The position numbers and the translations under genes are program-made. A DNA stretch of 64,000 bases. Origin: Legionella impletisoli. GTDB taxonomy: Bacteria; Pseudomonadota; Gammaproteobacteria; Legionellales; Legionellaceae. The stretch's first letter is position 1; every line of letters begins with the position of its first letter. Under the pieces are notes generated by a model. It was given only the letters and a program-made list of their open reading frames with translations. It ran no database searches and had not been told where the DNA came from. Shown one piece after another: positions 26,265-35,108 of this stretch. Location: assembly GCF_900639875.1 (NCBI RefSeq), contig NZ_CAAAIA010000004.1, positions 62,001-126,000 of the forward strand, given 5' to 3'.

Positions 26265-27177
26265 ACGTCTAACCCAAGAAGAGGAAAGCGAGCTTCGTCT
26301 TTTATGCAAACACCATTTAAATCTATACATCGATACTATTACGCCTTTAAGTAAAAAGACCAGTAATCTTTTATATTTAGTCTATGCAGGAGAGAAAAAA
26401 TATATTTTAAAGCATCTACAACCGTTGACGTGGCTAGGAAAACGAACTGAGCATGAAATTTCGTTCAACGAATCAATAGCTTCAATGGTAGGCAATGCTT
26501 TAAAAAATACTACACCCGCTTTAACATGGAAAAAGACGCAGCATCTGATTCCTGATATGGAAAAATGGTTGATTCTCATTCCCTTTGTTGAAGGAAGTAT
26601 CCATACTGTCTGGTCTCTAAGCCAATCAGAACAGCTTGGCCAAACGTTAGCACTATTGCATGGATGTAATTTACCAAAACAAGAAGCAAAACCTTTTCCC
26701 TCTCTTAATTATGATGATTTTCAAATCCCTACGGCCTGGAAATTGAGTGTTGAGTATTGTAGTACGAATCGTTTTCATCGTTCTGATGAATGGGTAGTCA
26801 GTCATCGAGACTTACACACGGGTAACATCTTATGGAATCGTGAAATTACACCTTACCTGATTGATTGGGAAAGCGTCGGATTAATTCATCCGCTTGTTGA
26901 ATTGATAGGGTTAGCGACAAATGCCGCAGGCATTCCTATGCGTCGTTTCAATCAAAATAATTTTTTAGCCGTCCTTAAAGGTTACAAAACACAAACAGGT
27001 TTTTTGCCCAAAGAGGATGATATTCTTTGGGGGCAGTGTTTTCACAGTTGGTTACTCTGGTATCAATTCAATATAACTTCTAGAAAAGAAGAGGAAGCAA
27101 AAGACACTCTGCTGGTATTAGAGTTTATTAGAGGGCATTTAAAACGTATGAAAGAGCTATATCGAGCCGAAGCTTAG
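26257..27177 (+). CDS. Aminoglycoside/choline phosphotransferase-fold kinase
   Basis: 306-aa protein of the APH/choline kinase superfamily. The Brenner motif reads SHRDLHTGN (catalytic Asp and Asn), and the metal-binding DWES motif follows 14-17 residues later. The N-lobe lysine probably lies in the KKYILKHL segment. The substrate cannot be told from sequence; choline, ethanolamine, sugars and antibiotics are all possible in this superfamily. I start at ATG 26257, inside the previous gene, instead of the TTG at 26242. Coupling to a membrane PH protein favours a lipid or envelope substrate, but only weakly. Confidence 0.75.
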   Translation: MIERLTQEEESELRLLCKHHLNLYIDTITPLSKKTSNLLYLVYAGEKKYILKHLQPLTWLGKRTEHEISFNESIASMVGNALKNTTPALTWKKTQHLIPDMEKWLILIPFVEGSIHTVWSLSQSEQLGQTLALLHGCNLPKQEAKPFPSLNYDDFQIPTAWKLSVEYCSTNRFHRSDEWVVSHRDLHTGNILWNREITPYLIDWESVGLIHPLVELIGLATNAAGIPMRRFNQNNFLAVLKGYKTQTGFLPKEDDILWGQCFHSWLLWYQFNITSRKEEEAKDTLLVLEFIRGHLKRMKELYRAEA

Positions 27178-27234
27178 AAGCTAGGCTTAGATCCAGGCTG
27201 CTCGACTCAGATAGTACAGAGAAAATATAACATC

Positions 27235-30144
27235 TCAATTGCAAGCGGGTATTAGTTGCTGACGGCAATCGTCTACAAAGCGTTGGCCTTTGCTTTGCGT
27301 AAAAAATAAGGGACTTCTTCCCGTCGCCAATGAGTATGTAGCGAACCCAATTAGGCCTGGAATAATTCCTGTAAATATTATTGCTATCGCAGCAAGACAT
27401 GCCTTGGCATATTGCTTCCAGGATGCGTCGCGATGAGTTTTTAAGGATGTTTCATGGGTTGATAATGCGGCCATAAAGCCCTGAAGTCGGTCGCTTGGAT
27501 TGACCTCATCTATTTCTAAATCGCATTTCATACGATAAACCGCATCAAATTTATTTTTGATTTTAGTATAGTTCTCTTGAGTTTCTTGGGAGAAATCTTG
27601 ACTAATCTCCAATAAAGGCTGATTAAAATCTGGGGTTTCGCTTAACGAAGAATTAATTGCTTTTGCTTTATGCCATAGATGAAGAAGGTACTGTTCACTC
27701 AGGGGTAATAATTTATTGTGAATTAAATTCCCACATTGTATTTCATAACGGCCACAAAGAGTTTTTGTGCGTGTTTTCTCGTGAGCAAGTTGGCGTTGCA
27801 AGTCAGTTCGCTCAGTTTCAATAACGCGTTTTTCAGATAGTTCATGCTCATTTAAGCTGGTTAATGAAGCATGCTGAGTTTCTAAGGCGGTTTTTTCTTC
27901 TTCAAGTTCTTGAATTCGAGTGGTTAGATCCATGACTTCAGGGGAAGGGGCGCCTAATGCAATCGCAAGCGCTTTAATGCGGCGATAGAAAGCCTCACTT
28001 ACACCTTCAGGAGTCCTGCGTAGATCATAGTTAATTTCTTTTAAAAATTTTCCAGCGAGCATGAGTAATCGAGTGCTGTACAAATCCAGGTGGTGGGGGT
28101 TAAGTGCTAATGCTTGAGCGCCCGTTAATTTATTAAGATCGCTGAGATTCATTTTTAAAGCGAACGCTTTATCATGTAATTCTTCTATCGTCTGAAGATA
28201 TTGCTCAATAGAAAGACCTTTGGCGTCTTGATATTGGTTTAACAAGCTCGAAGAATCTACCAGTCGTTTCGTGAGATCTTCTTTCTCTTCGCTAGTACGG
28301 TCAGATGCATCAATGCGCGCAATTTCTTCCTTTAATAAAGTTTGAAAGGTTTCAAGCGATTTCTCATCCGATGAAACGAGGGCATTGCTAAACTCAGTAA
28401 ATGCCGGATCACATTCAATGGCTTGTTGAAACTCAGCTAAAACAAGGGAAGAATCAGGGTATTTAATATATAAAGTAATTTGAGCATCGATCTTTTCGGC
28501 TTGTGCAAGAATGTTCCTGTAATGTGCTTCAATTGTATTCTTAACACCTGTTTGTAGGATCCCTTGGCAGCGCTTTAAAATGGCTAGGTTCTCTTCATTG
28601 ATACCAAGCTCTTCAATACCCGTTTCAAGTGTCTTGAAGGGCGCCTTTAAGACCTCAAGTAACTGCATTCTGCTTTCAGGCGTTAAGTGGTTGCTAAGAT
28701 ATTTTTGACCTACAGAGTCAACCAAATTGGATAACGCTTCGAAAAATAACTCCGAGTTTTTTGGATCAGTAAGCAAACTTTTGAGAGGAGATGGGGATTC
28801 GGTAGGATTAATCATCTCTGCTATGACCTTCGTTAACGCGTCATTAATCGCCAACACAATGGTATGTGGTTCTGCTTCTTGAATATTTGGAATATGGATG
28901 ACGTCTTTAACCACCAAGGTAGCATGTTCAGTATTTACAATATCTCCGTTCATGGCAGGTGTAATGGCAGCCATACTGCTATAATCAGAACTTCTAAGAT
29001 GCACGTAGCGCTGACCATTCATAGAGGCTAATCCAAGCCATGGATAAGAAGAGGTCTGAAACCAGGCATAAGCGCCATTGTTTTCCTGGATTTTTTGATA
29101 AAGATTGAGTATGTAAAATGCTCGCTCATCCTCAGAAAGGCATAGAAACTCGCAAACTACACGATCTAATTCGCTGTGATGAAGATCTAAAGGCAAATGA
29201 GGCAAGCTAAACCCTTCCGTTGCAGAAGTATGATGAAAAAATTGCAACAACTTACATATGACAAGCTCTTGCACGTGATACGTATCGCGACTTGCTATCG
29301 TTGTGGGTACTTCTTGGTATTGTTGACTGTAAAGATTGCCAGAGGCAGTCCCATGATGACCTGGAAGGACAATCGGGTGGATGCCTGTTGGTATAATCGG
29401 AAAAAAGCAATTGGTTCGTTCATCACGACTTAAAATGAGCTGAATTTTGTCACAAGGAAGCTCTAAGTAAAATCTGGGGTCATGCCAACCGAAACCCGGC
29501 ACACCATAACGAGTATCACCAGGTACGGGATCAATTAAAAAAGCATTGATTTTTACTTGCGATAAACGCGTTTGTAGCTTTTGTCGTAGTTCAACATTTG
29601 CTCCTGAAGCATCACGAGTGTCTTGAAAGAAGGTACGAAAAGCCGTTTTAGTAAGCTTACAGGGCGTTTCTAATAAAATATTATACAACGATTTTTCAGG
29701 GTGTTCTTTTAATGCGTTTTCAATGCGCTTTAGCTCATGGATTACCAATATCGCTTCGACGGCACCACGACTATGAGCCGAAATATCTAAGGTTGTTTTT
29801 CCGCTTGCTACAGCTCTTAAGGCTAAAAAAACTGCTTGGGCGACTCGTTGCCCCACTTCCGCACCAAACGTGGTTGGCCCATTAAGCACATCGACCGAGT
29901 CTGAAGAATAGGATAAAACAGAATCTTTTTCACCTTGTTCAGCGACTTCTTCCAAAGCAGTTACTGCGACTTGAGCCATGTAGGAGAGTGTTTCTCCTCG
30001 TACGTATTCCTTGACTCCGGCCGGTGAAGGTCTTGGTGTAAATTTAGTATCGGTTCCTAGTAAAAATAGATAATGATTGGGTTTCGTAGTAGGCTCAGCA
30101 GCTAAAAGAGCGTAAATGTGATTTAAACTATTTGACTTTTTCAT
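27235..30144 (-). CDS. Large hydrolase/coiled-coil protein, effector candidate
   Basis: 969-aa protein resembling Legionella-type translocated effectors. The N-terminal ~270 residues look like an alpha/beta hydrolase of the DUF2235/Tle1 phospholipase kind: LLGTDTKF near 28-35, nucleophile-elbow-like AHSRGA (Ser125), DPVPGD (Asp205 or Asp210), LSRDERTNCFFPI (238-250) and LPGHHG (His263/264). A long helical region follows, with a clear coiled coil around residues 780-835, and a hydrophobic hairpin lies near 930-955. The last ~20 residues are polar. An upstream ATG at 30192 exists, but GGGGCGAG precedes the one at 30144. Catalytic activity and Dot/Icm export are both inferred. Confidence 0.65.
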   Translation of the reverse strand: MKKSNSLNHIYALLAAEPTTKPNHYLFLLGTDTKFTPRPSPAGVKEYVRGETLSYMAQVAVTALEEVAEQGEKDSVLSYSSDSVDVLNGPTTFGAEVGQRVAQAVFLALRAVASGKTTLDISAHSRGAVEAILVIHELKRIENALKEHPEKSLYNILLETPCKLTKTAFRTFFQDTRDASGANVELRQKLQTRLSQVKINAFLIDPVPGDTRYGVPGFGWHDPRFYLELPCDKIQLILSRDERTNCFFPIIPTGIHPIVLPGHHGTASGNLYSQQYQEVPTTIASRDTYHVQELVICKLLQFFHHTSATEGFSLPHLPLDLHHSELDRVVCEFLCLSEDERAFYILNLYQKIQENNGAYAWFQTSSYPWLGLASMNGQRYVHLRSSDYSSMAAITPAMNGDIVNTEHATLVVKDVIHIPNIQEAEPHTIVLAINDALTKVIAEMINPTESPSPLKSLLTDPKNSELFFEALSNLVDSVGQKYLSNHLTPESRMQLLEVLKAPFKTLETGIEELGINEENLAILKRCQGILQTGVKNTIEAHYRNILAQAEKIDAQITLYIKYPDSSLVLAEFQQAIECDPAFTEFSNALVSSDEKSLETFQTLLKEEIARIDASDRTSEEKEDLTKRLVDSSSLLNQYQDAKGLSIEQYLQTIEELHDKAFALKMNLSDLNKLTGAQALALNPHHLDLYSTRLLMLAGKFLKEINYDLRRTPEGVSEAFYRRIKALAIALGAPSPEVMDLTTRIQELEEEKTALETQHASLTSLNEHELSEKRVIETERTDLQRQLAHEKTRTKTLCGRYEIQCGNLIHNKLLPLSEQYLLHLWHKAKAINSSLSETPDFNQPLLEISQDFSQETQENYTKIKNKFDAVYRMKCDLEIDEVNPSDRLQGFMAALSTHETSLKTHRDASWKQYAKACLAAIAIIFTGIIPGLIGFATYSLATGRSPLFFTQSKGQRFVDDCRQQLIPACN

Positions 30145-30308
30145 ACTCGCCCCAATGGTTAATCTGCCCAATCTATTGAATGGCATCACCAAAGATTACA
30201 AATTAATCAATTTTAACATAATTATGGCCACATAGTCAATTTGTGATCACTGATAATTAAGGAAAATCACTGGTTTTAGTGAAGGAGGTAAAAAAAGAGA
30301 CTACGCTA

Positions 30309-32528
30309 TTACAACGTATCTTTTTGATATACTAATTGCTCAAAGTGTTCTGAAGATAATGGCTTGTTTAAGAAAAATCCTTGGCCAAGGAGGCAGTTGT
30401 GAGCGATTAAATAGTCAATTTGCTCTTGAGTCTCAATTCCTTCGGCCATAACGCTCATTCCAAGCTCTTGTGACAGTTTGATAATGGTATCAATGACAAT
30501 CACTTTATGTTCAGCATCATGAATTTCAGAGATAAAAAATTTATCGATTTTCATGGTTTTAATCGGTAAAGATTTAAGTTTTGTTAAAGAAGTGTATCCC
30601 ATTCCAAAATCATCAATGGCAATATTAACGCCAATGCCACTGATTTTATCTAAACAACTCATCACCTCTGGATTCGGATTCATTAATAAGCGTTCGGTGA
30701 TTTCAATTTCAAAATATTCAGGCGGAAGAGCATTTTCTTTAAGTATCTCTCGAAGCTTATCGAAAAAATTATGATTTTCGAATTGAATGGGCGAAACATT
30801 CACAGAAAATACCAAAGGTTTTTTGTACCGGCTTAGCCATTCCTGGGCTTGTTTAGAGGCTTTGTTCAAAACCCATTCGCCAATTGGGATCAACCAACCG
30901 GTTTGCTCTGCCACTGGAATAAATTCATTAGGTGGTATTTCTCCTAGGACTTCGTTATGCCAACGTAATAATACTTCAGTGCCAATAATTTCTTTTGTGA
31001 TTAAATTATACATTGGCTGAAAATACAAATTGAATTCATTATTTTTTAAAGCCGTACGAAGATAAGATTCAATTTCTGCTTGGCGATTTTGTAAATAACT
31101 TAATTTTTCCTCGTAAAATCGATAGGTGTTTTTTCCGGACTTCTTCGAACTATACATCGCAATGTCTGCATGTTTGAGTAATTCTTCGGTTGTTTCTCCG
31201 TCCGAAGGATAAATTGCGATGCCAATACTTACCGTGCAGGTGAGTAACTTATCACCAACCACCAAAGGGGCATTGAGCTGCTCAACCATTCGCTCCGCTA
31301 TTTTTCTAACACCAGTAGAAGATTCAATCCTACCGGTAATTAAGGTGTATTCGTCGCCTCCAATCCGAGATATAACATCCCCCTTTCTCGTTAACGTTTC
31401 TAAATGTTCCGAGAATTTCTTGATGTACTCATCACCAATAACATGTCCAAGCGTATCATTAATGGTTTTAAAATTATCAATATCAATTACAAATAGGGCA
31501 AAGGAAGTTCCTTCACGATTGTGGTTCGCGATAGAAATTTCAAGTAGAGATTCAAATTCACGACGATTATAGAGGTTAGTTAACGCATCATGCGAGGCCA
31601 TATATTTTAACTTTTCTTGACTTAACTTTAATCGACCTTGAGCCTCTAAAACGGCGTTATAGGAATAAACATAATTAATAATTAAGCAAGAAAAGGGGAT
31701 AAAATAAAACACAATCTTCAAAAAGTAAGCAATATTGTAAGCACTGTCATAAGGAGATGATGAAAGGACCATAATGTATAAGGCAATTACAATTTGGGTG
31801 ATGGCCATGTAGAATATGCAGTTCGTTAAAATGTTGGGGTGTTCTTCATACACTTTTGGATAAATGAATATAATTAACCCTAAAAACAATCCTAAATAGA
31901 TGAGCTCATAAGGTCTCGATAAAATAGAAAACTCAAACCACATGGTTGGAAGTTCAGCGCGGGAGGCTGCGTAATAAATTAAAGAAAAAGCGATAAGCAA
32001 CAACAAAAAATTTAACAAAAATAGCGTTGAAACTCGAACCGTTTTCTCTTTAAATTCTAAAATCAATAAGAGTCCAGCAATAAAAATTAGCCCACTCGTT
32101 GTATTTGAAAAGGTCCAGATAAACGCATCTAGATTTTTTTGATCTAAAAAGTTAGGCTGCAACCCATCAATGATGAGGGTATGTAATGCTTGTACCGATC
32201 CAGAAAACAACACGACTAATCCGATGACCAGTGCCACTTTATCATTAGTTAAACGATATTGGGTAAAGGCAAGTAAGACCGTGATGGCTGCTAGAGAAAA
32301 TGCCGACCATTCTAAAAGGGTTTGTCTAAAATAACCTCTAATTTGCGCTTCAATTTCAAGCGTACCTAGTCCTGTTGTAACGCTAAGATCACGTGTGAAC
32401 GCACTAAAATCCGTTTCAAAGTAATTGAGTAAGACCACCGGCAAGCCGAGCATTAAGATCAGGATGAACACAAATAATGGTGGAATTCGCTTTAATGTTC
32501 TTTGATCAAAAATTAAAGGGCTAGCCAT
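30309..32528 (-). CDS. Membrane GGDEF-EAL c-di-GMP signalling protein
   Basis: 739-aa protein. About eight membrane helices occupy residues 15-290, then a GGDEF domain (about 310-475) with GGDEY at 390-394, and an EAL domain (about 480-735) with EVL (518-520), ITER, DDFG (639-642), KIDK and AEGIE (695-699). The metal- and catalysis-related residues of the EAL domain are largely intact, so phosphodiesterase activity is plausible. The GGDEY variant may retain cyclase activity. The membrane part is a putative sensor of unknown ligand. It is transcribed away from cbpA, which starts 135 bases off in the other direction. Confidence 0.88.
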   Translation of the reverse strand: MASPLIFDQRTLKRIPPLFVFILILMLGLPVVLLNYFETDFSAFTRDLSVTTGLGTLEIEAQIRGYFRQTLLEWSAFSLAAITVLLAFTQYRLTNDKVALVIGLVVLFSGSVQALHTLIIDGLQPNFLDQKNLDAFIWTFSNTTSGLIFIAGLLLILEFKEKTVRVSTLFLLNFLLLLIAFSLIYYAASRAELPTMWFEFSILSRPYELIYLGLFLGLIIFIYPKVYEEHPNILTNCIFYMAITQIVIALYIMVLSSSPYDSAYNIAYFLKIVFYFIPFSCLIINYVYSYNAVLEAQGRLKLSQEKLKYMASHDALTNLYNRREFESLLEISIANHNREGTSFALFVIDIDNFKTINDTLGHVIGDEYIKKFSEHLETLTRKGDVISRIGGDEYTLITGRIESSTGVRKIAERMVEQLNAPLVVGDKLLTCTVSIGIAIYPSDGETTEELLKHADIAMYSSKKSGKNTYRFYEEKLSYLQNRQAEIESYLRTALKNNEFNLYFQPMYNLITKEIIGTEVLLRWHNEVLGEIPPNEFIPVAEQTGWLIPIGEWVLNKASKQAQEWLSRYKKPLVFSVNVSPIQFENHNFFDKLREILKENALPPEYFEIEITERLLMNPNPEVMSCLDKISGIGVNIAIDDFGMGYTSLTKLKSLPIKTMKIDKFFISEIHDAEHKVIVIDTIIKLSQELGMSVMAEGIETQEQIDYLIAHNCLLGQGFFLNKPLSSEHFEQLVYQKDTL

Positions 32529-32662
32529 TTAAACGCCTTCAGGTATTTACAAATAGTTAATAAAATTATAGACAAGGTTTCAAAAGGTAATGAATGGATC
32601 GCAAAAAAAGATAGTATCTGCTAATCTGATTATCAAAAGAATTTATAGGTCATCATTTTCTT

Positions 32663-33568
32663 ATGGCTAAGAAAGATTACTATCACATTATGGGACTTAA
32701 GTCCGATGCGTCTGAAAAAGAGATTAAAATGGCGTATCGCAGGCTTGCTCGAAAATATCATCCTGATATTAGCAAAGAACCACAGGCGGAAGAAAAATTT
32801 AAAGAACTCGGTGAAGCGTATGAGGTTTTAAAAGACCCAGAAAAACGTAAATTGTATGATCAATATGGAATGGATTGGGAGCAGGGGCCTAGAGCCGGTC
32901 AGACTTCACAGCAATATACTTGGCAGGGAGCCGGGCCTCAGCAAGGGTTTTCATTTGATGAGGATTTTTTTGAGTCTATTTTTGGTGGGCATCAACGAAG
33001 AGAGCGCCAGCAACCAGCCTATAAGGGAGCTGATTATCATAGCGAGATTCATATCTCTCTTGAAGAAGCCTATAAAGGGACCGTTAAAGAGCTCAAAATT
33101 CCCGCAGCTGTTCCTGGCCAAAAGTCTCAAACTCTTCGTGTTAAAATTCCCTCAGGTGTTAAATCAGGCCAACAAATTCGCCTTTCTGGAAAAGGAGGCC
33201 CAGGGTTTGGAGGGGGAGAAAAAGGCGATTTATATTTGAAAGTGCATCTCGAAAAGCATCCCTATTTCGATGTAAAAGAAAAAGATGTGTATCTTACCTT
33301 ACCCATCACACCCTGGGAGGCCGCGTTAGGTGCCACAATACCTGTACCAACCCTCGGAGGTAAAGTGGACTTAAAAATACCTTCTGATTCACAGGCTGGG
33401 CAAAAGCTTCGGTTAAAACAACGAGGCATGCCAGGAACTCCTCCAGGTGATCAGTATGTGATTTTAAAAATCATGATCCCAGAACCTAAAACGGAGTTAG
33501 CTCGTGAATTGTACCAAAAAATGGCTGAAGAAATGCCGTTTAATCCACGCGAAAAAATGAGGGTTTAG
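32663..33568 (+). CDS. cbpA: DnaJ-class co-chaperone CbpA
   Basis: 301-aa class II J-protein and DNA-binding protein. The J-domain at residues 1-70 contains the essential HPD (KYHPDIS). A Gly/Phe-rich linker with [15 protein letters not shown] follows, then the two C-terminal substrate-binding domains (about 120-290). There is no zinc-finger region, which separates it from DnaJ itself. It stimulates DnaK and can bind curved DNA. cbpM follows 2 bases after the stop. Confidence 0.9.
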   Translation: MAKKDYYHIMGLKSDASEKEIKMAYRRLARKYHPDISKEPQAEEKFKELGEAYEVLKDPEKRKLYDQYGMDWEQGPRAGQTSQQYTWQGAGPQQGFSFDEDFFESIFGGHQRRERQQPAYKGADYHSEIHISLEEAYKGTVKELKIPAAVPGQKSQTLRVKIPSGVKSGQQIRLSGKGGPGFGGGEKGDLYLKVHLEKHPYFDVKEKDVYLTLPITPWEAALGATIPVPTLGGKVDLKIPSDSQAGQKLRLKQRGMPGTPPGDQYVILKIMIPEPKTELARELYQKMAEEMPFNPREKMRV

Positions 33569-33570
33569 CA

Positions 33571-33894
33571 ATGGCAGAAAAGAAAATCATTGCGGGCATA
33601 CTAATGGATGAAAATTCGTCTATAACCTTTGTCGAGGTATGCGAGCAGTATGAGATTGCTGAAGAAGAACTACTTGAACTGGTCGAACACGGAATTGTTG
33701 AAATCCCTTCAAACAATATAAAACGATCAACCTTTGATTATTATGCATTGGCTCGGATTCAATCGGCTTTAAGAATAAAATATGATCTAGGCATCAATAC
33801 TCCTGGGGTAGCTCTTGCTTTGGAGTTGTTAGATCAAATTACTGAATTGCAGGATGAATTGGATATACTGAAACGGCATGTCAATCATCTTTAA
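33571..33894 (+). CDS. cbpM: Chaperone modulator CbpM
   Basis: 107-aa MerR-like helical protein of the CbpM family, which binds the J-domain of CbpA and inhibits both its co-chaperone and DNA-binding activities. The IVEIPSNN and YYALARIQSALRIKYDLGIN segments are typical. It is directly downstream of cbpA, the standard two-gene unit. Its stop is 2 bases from the stop of the convergent effector candidate. Confidence 0.87.
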   Translation: MAEKKIIAGILMDENSSITFVEVCEQYEIAEEELLELVEHGIVEIPSNNIKRSTFDYYALARIQSALRIKYDLGINTPGVALALELLDQITELQDELDILKRHVNHL

Positions 33895-33896
33895 TT

Positions 33897-34868
33897 CTAT
33901 ACTAGCTTATGGTATGCAGGCTGAGGTTCAATCGTTGAATTGTCACGTTGACTCGTTTTAAATAAGCCGTAAGCGCATACACCCGCTCCAAGTCCTGCTA
34001 AAGCAAAGGCCGCAGCCGCAGGTGGAGCAGCAATGCTTCCAATTACCACAAGACCAACCCACGCCAAGGCAGCAACAGCAAACGCCGCCACACACAAAGC
34101 GGATGCTAAAAAAGCACCGGCTTTCAGTAAAAAACTGTAATTTGGAGCTGGATCAGGTCGTGCCTGAGCGTTAAAGGTAATCCTATGCTGCAGGTGGATG
34201 TTAGGATTAATTTTATGTTTTAAATCTTCTAATGCGTCTAGAGTGGTTTGACGTTGACCTTCTCCAAACTTCAATGCAATGTCTTGAAATGGCTTCGATA
34301 AAACACTACCGTCTATTTGCGTGACATCACTTGTTCGCTCCCAATGACCTTTATCAAGACTTCCATGATGATGTATGTATATTTGAGTTATTGGGTTATC
34401 TGCATTGATGTTTTGTGGGGATTGGGCTTCTTTTTGATAGATTATTGTAAATCCCAGGTGTTTGGTAACAAAACAACCAAGTTCATCAGGGCCAAGGTTT
34501 CGATAACGTCCATCTTCATTAATGGTTGTAAATCCCATGCGATCGGAAGGATTTGGATAAAAGGTTTTTAAAACATTTTCTGGGGGTATTTTAGACTCCA
34601 TAAAACGGCGTAATACAGGTCCTAAAATCAATTGAGTTTCAAACGGATTATATTCTGCCAATATCTCGTCTAAGACTTCCCAGGAAAACTCTTTTTTATT
34701 AAAGCCATAGAAATCTGCAAAGCAATCTTTAAGTAAGTGGTAGGCATCATTATGCTGGTTATTGTAATTTTTATTTTTGGCATACTGACTAATTTCATTT
34801 TTTAGTTCTGGTGTGATTAAATGCAACCCACAATTAAATAGGTATCCAAAAATTCGCGGCTGTCTCAT
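33897..34868 (-). CDS. Putative translocated protein with C-terminal hydrophobic domain
   Basis: 323-aa protein that I do not recognise by name. Residues 1-240 are soluble, mixed alpha/beta, with a RIFGYLFNCGLHLITPE start that feels typical of Legionella effector families. Residues ~245-305 are a very Ala-rich double membrane segment, followed by a polar 20-residue tail. Soluble domain plus membrane hairpin plus short polar tail is common among Dot/Icm effectors. ATG 34868 is preferred over TTG 34880. It lies next to one copy of a dispersed repeat. Effector status is inference. Confidence 0.55.
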   Translation of the reverse strand: MRQPRIFGYLFNCGLHLITPELKNEISQYAKNKNYNNQHNDAYHLLKDCFADFYGFNKKEFSWEVLDEILAEYNPFETQLILGPVLRRFMESKIPPENVLKTFYPNPSDRMGFTTINEDGRYRNLGPDELGCFVTKHLGFTIIYQKEAQSPQNINADNPITQIYIHHHGSLDKGHWERTSDVTQIDGSVLSKPFQDIALKFGEGQRQTTLDALEDLKHKINPNIHLQHRITFNAQARPDPAPNYSFLLKAGAFLASALCVAAFAVAALAWVGLVVIGSIAAPPAAAAFALAGLGAGVCAYGLFKTSQRDNSTIEPQPAYHKLV

Positions 34869-34899
34869 TATTATCCCCAACCTATCAGAAATTATAAGT

Positions 34900-35021
34900 C
34901 ACGTGAGTTCGAGAGAAATCATTTATGACTTTTATGGCTAAGCGAAGCTTTTTGTACGGGCTCCTTTCAACATAAGCCAGCTTGATACCAGAAAAAATTT
35001 GAATTTTGATATCGAACTGAC
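34900..35021. repeat. Dispersed hairpin repeat, copy A (decayed)
   Basis: It shares long identical blocks with the repeat at 53586-53746, including TCATTTATGACTTTT (34919-34933) and GCGAAGCTTTTTGTAC (34942-34957). Its ends carry AGTTCGA in inverted orientation. Its terminal hairpin is imperfect and about 25 bases are missing in the middle relative to copy B. It fills the gap between the effector candidate and dacB. Confidence 0.8.
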
Positions 35022-35108
35022 TTTAAGTAGTTTAACGTAAAAAGATTAAGGGAACCTTACGGGCGTTGTCCATAGTTTTGTGGACTTTGTTGAATTAAAC
35101 ATCCTCAT

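Noticed and set aside
26257-27177. Aminoglycoside resistance phosphotransferase
   Set aside because: Only the generic kinase motifs are present and the gene is coupled to a PH-domain membrane protein; a resistance role is unsupported.
34895-34910. parS site for ParB near CACGTG
   Set aside because: The CACGTG core is there, but the flanks do not match the TGTTTCACGTGAAACA consensus and it belongs to the hairpin repeat.
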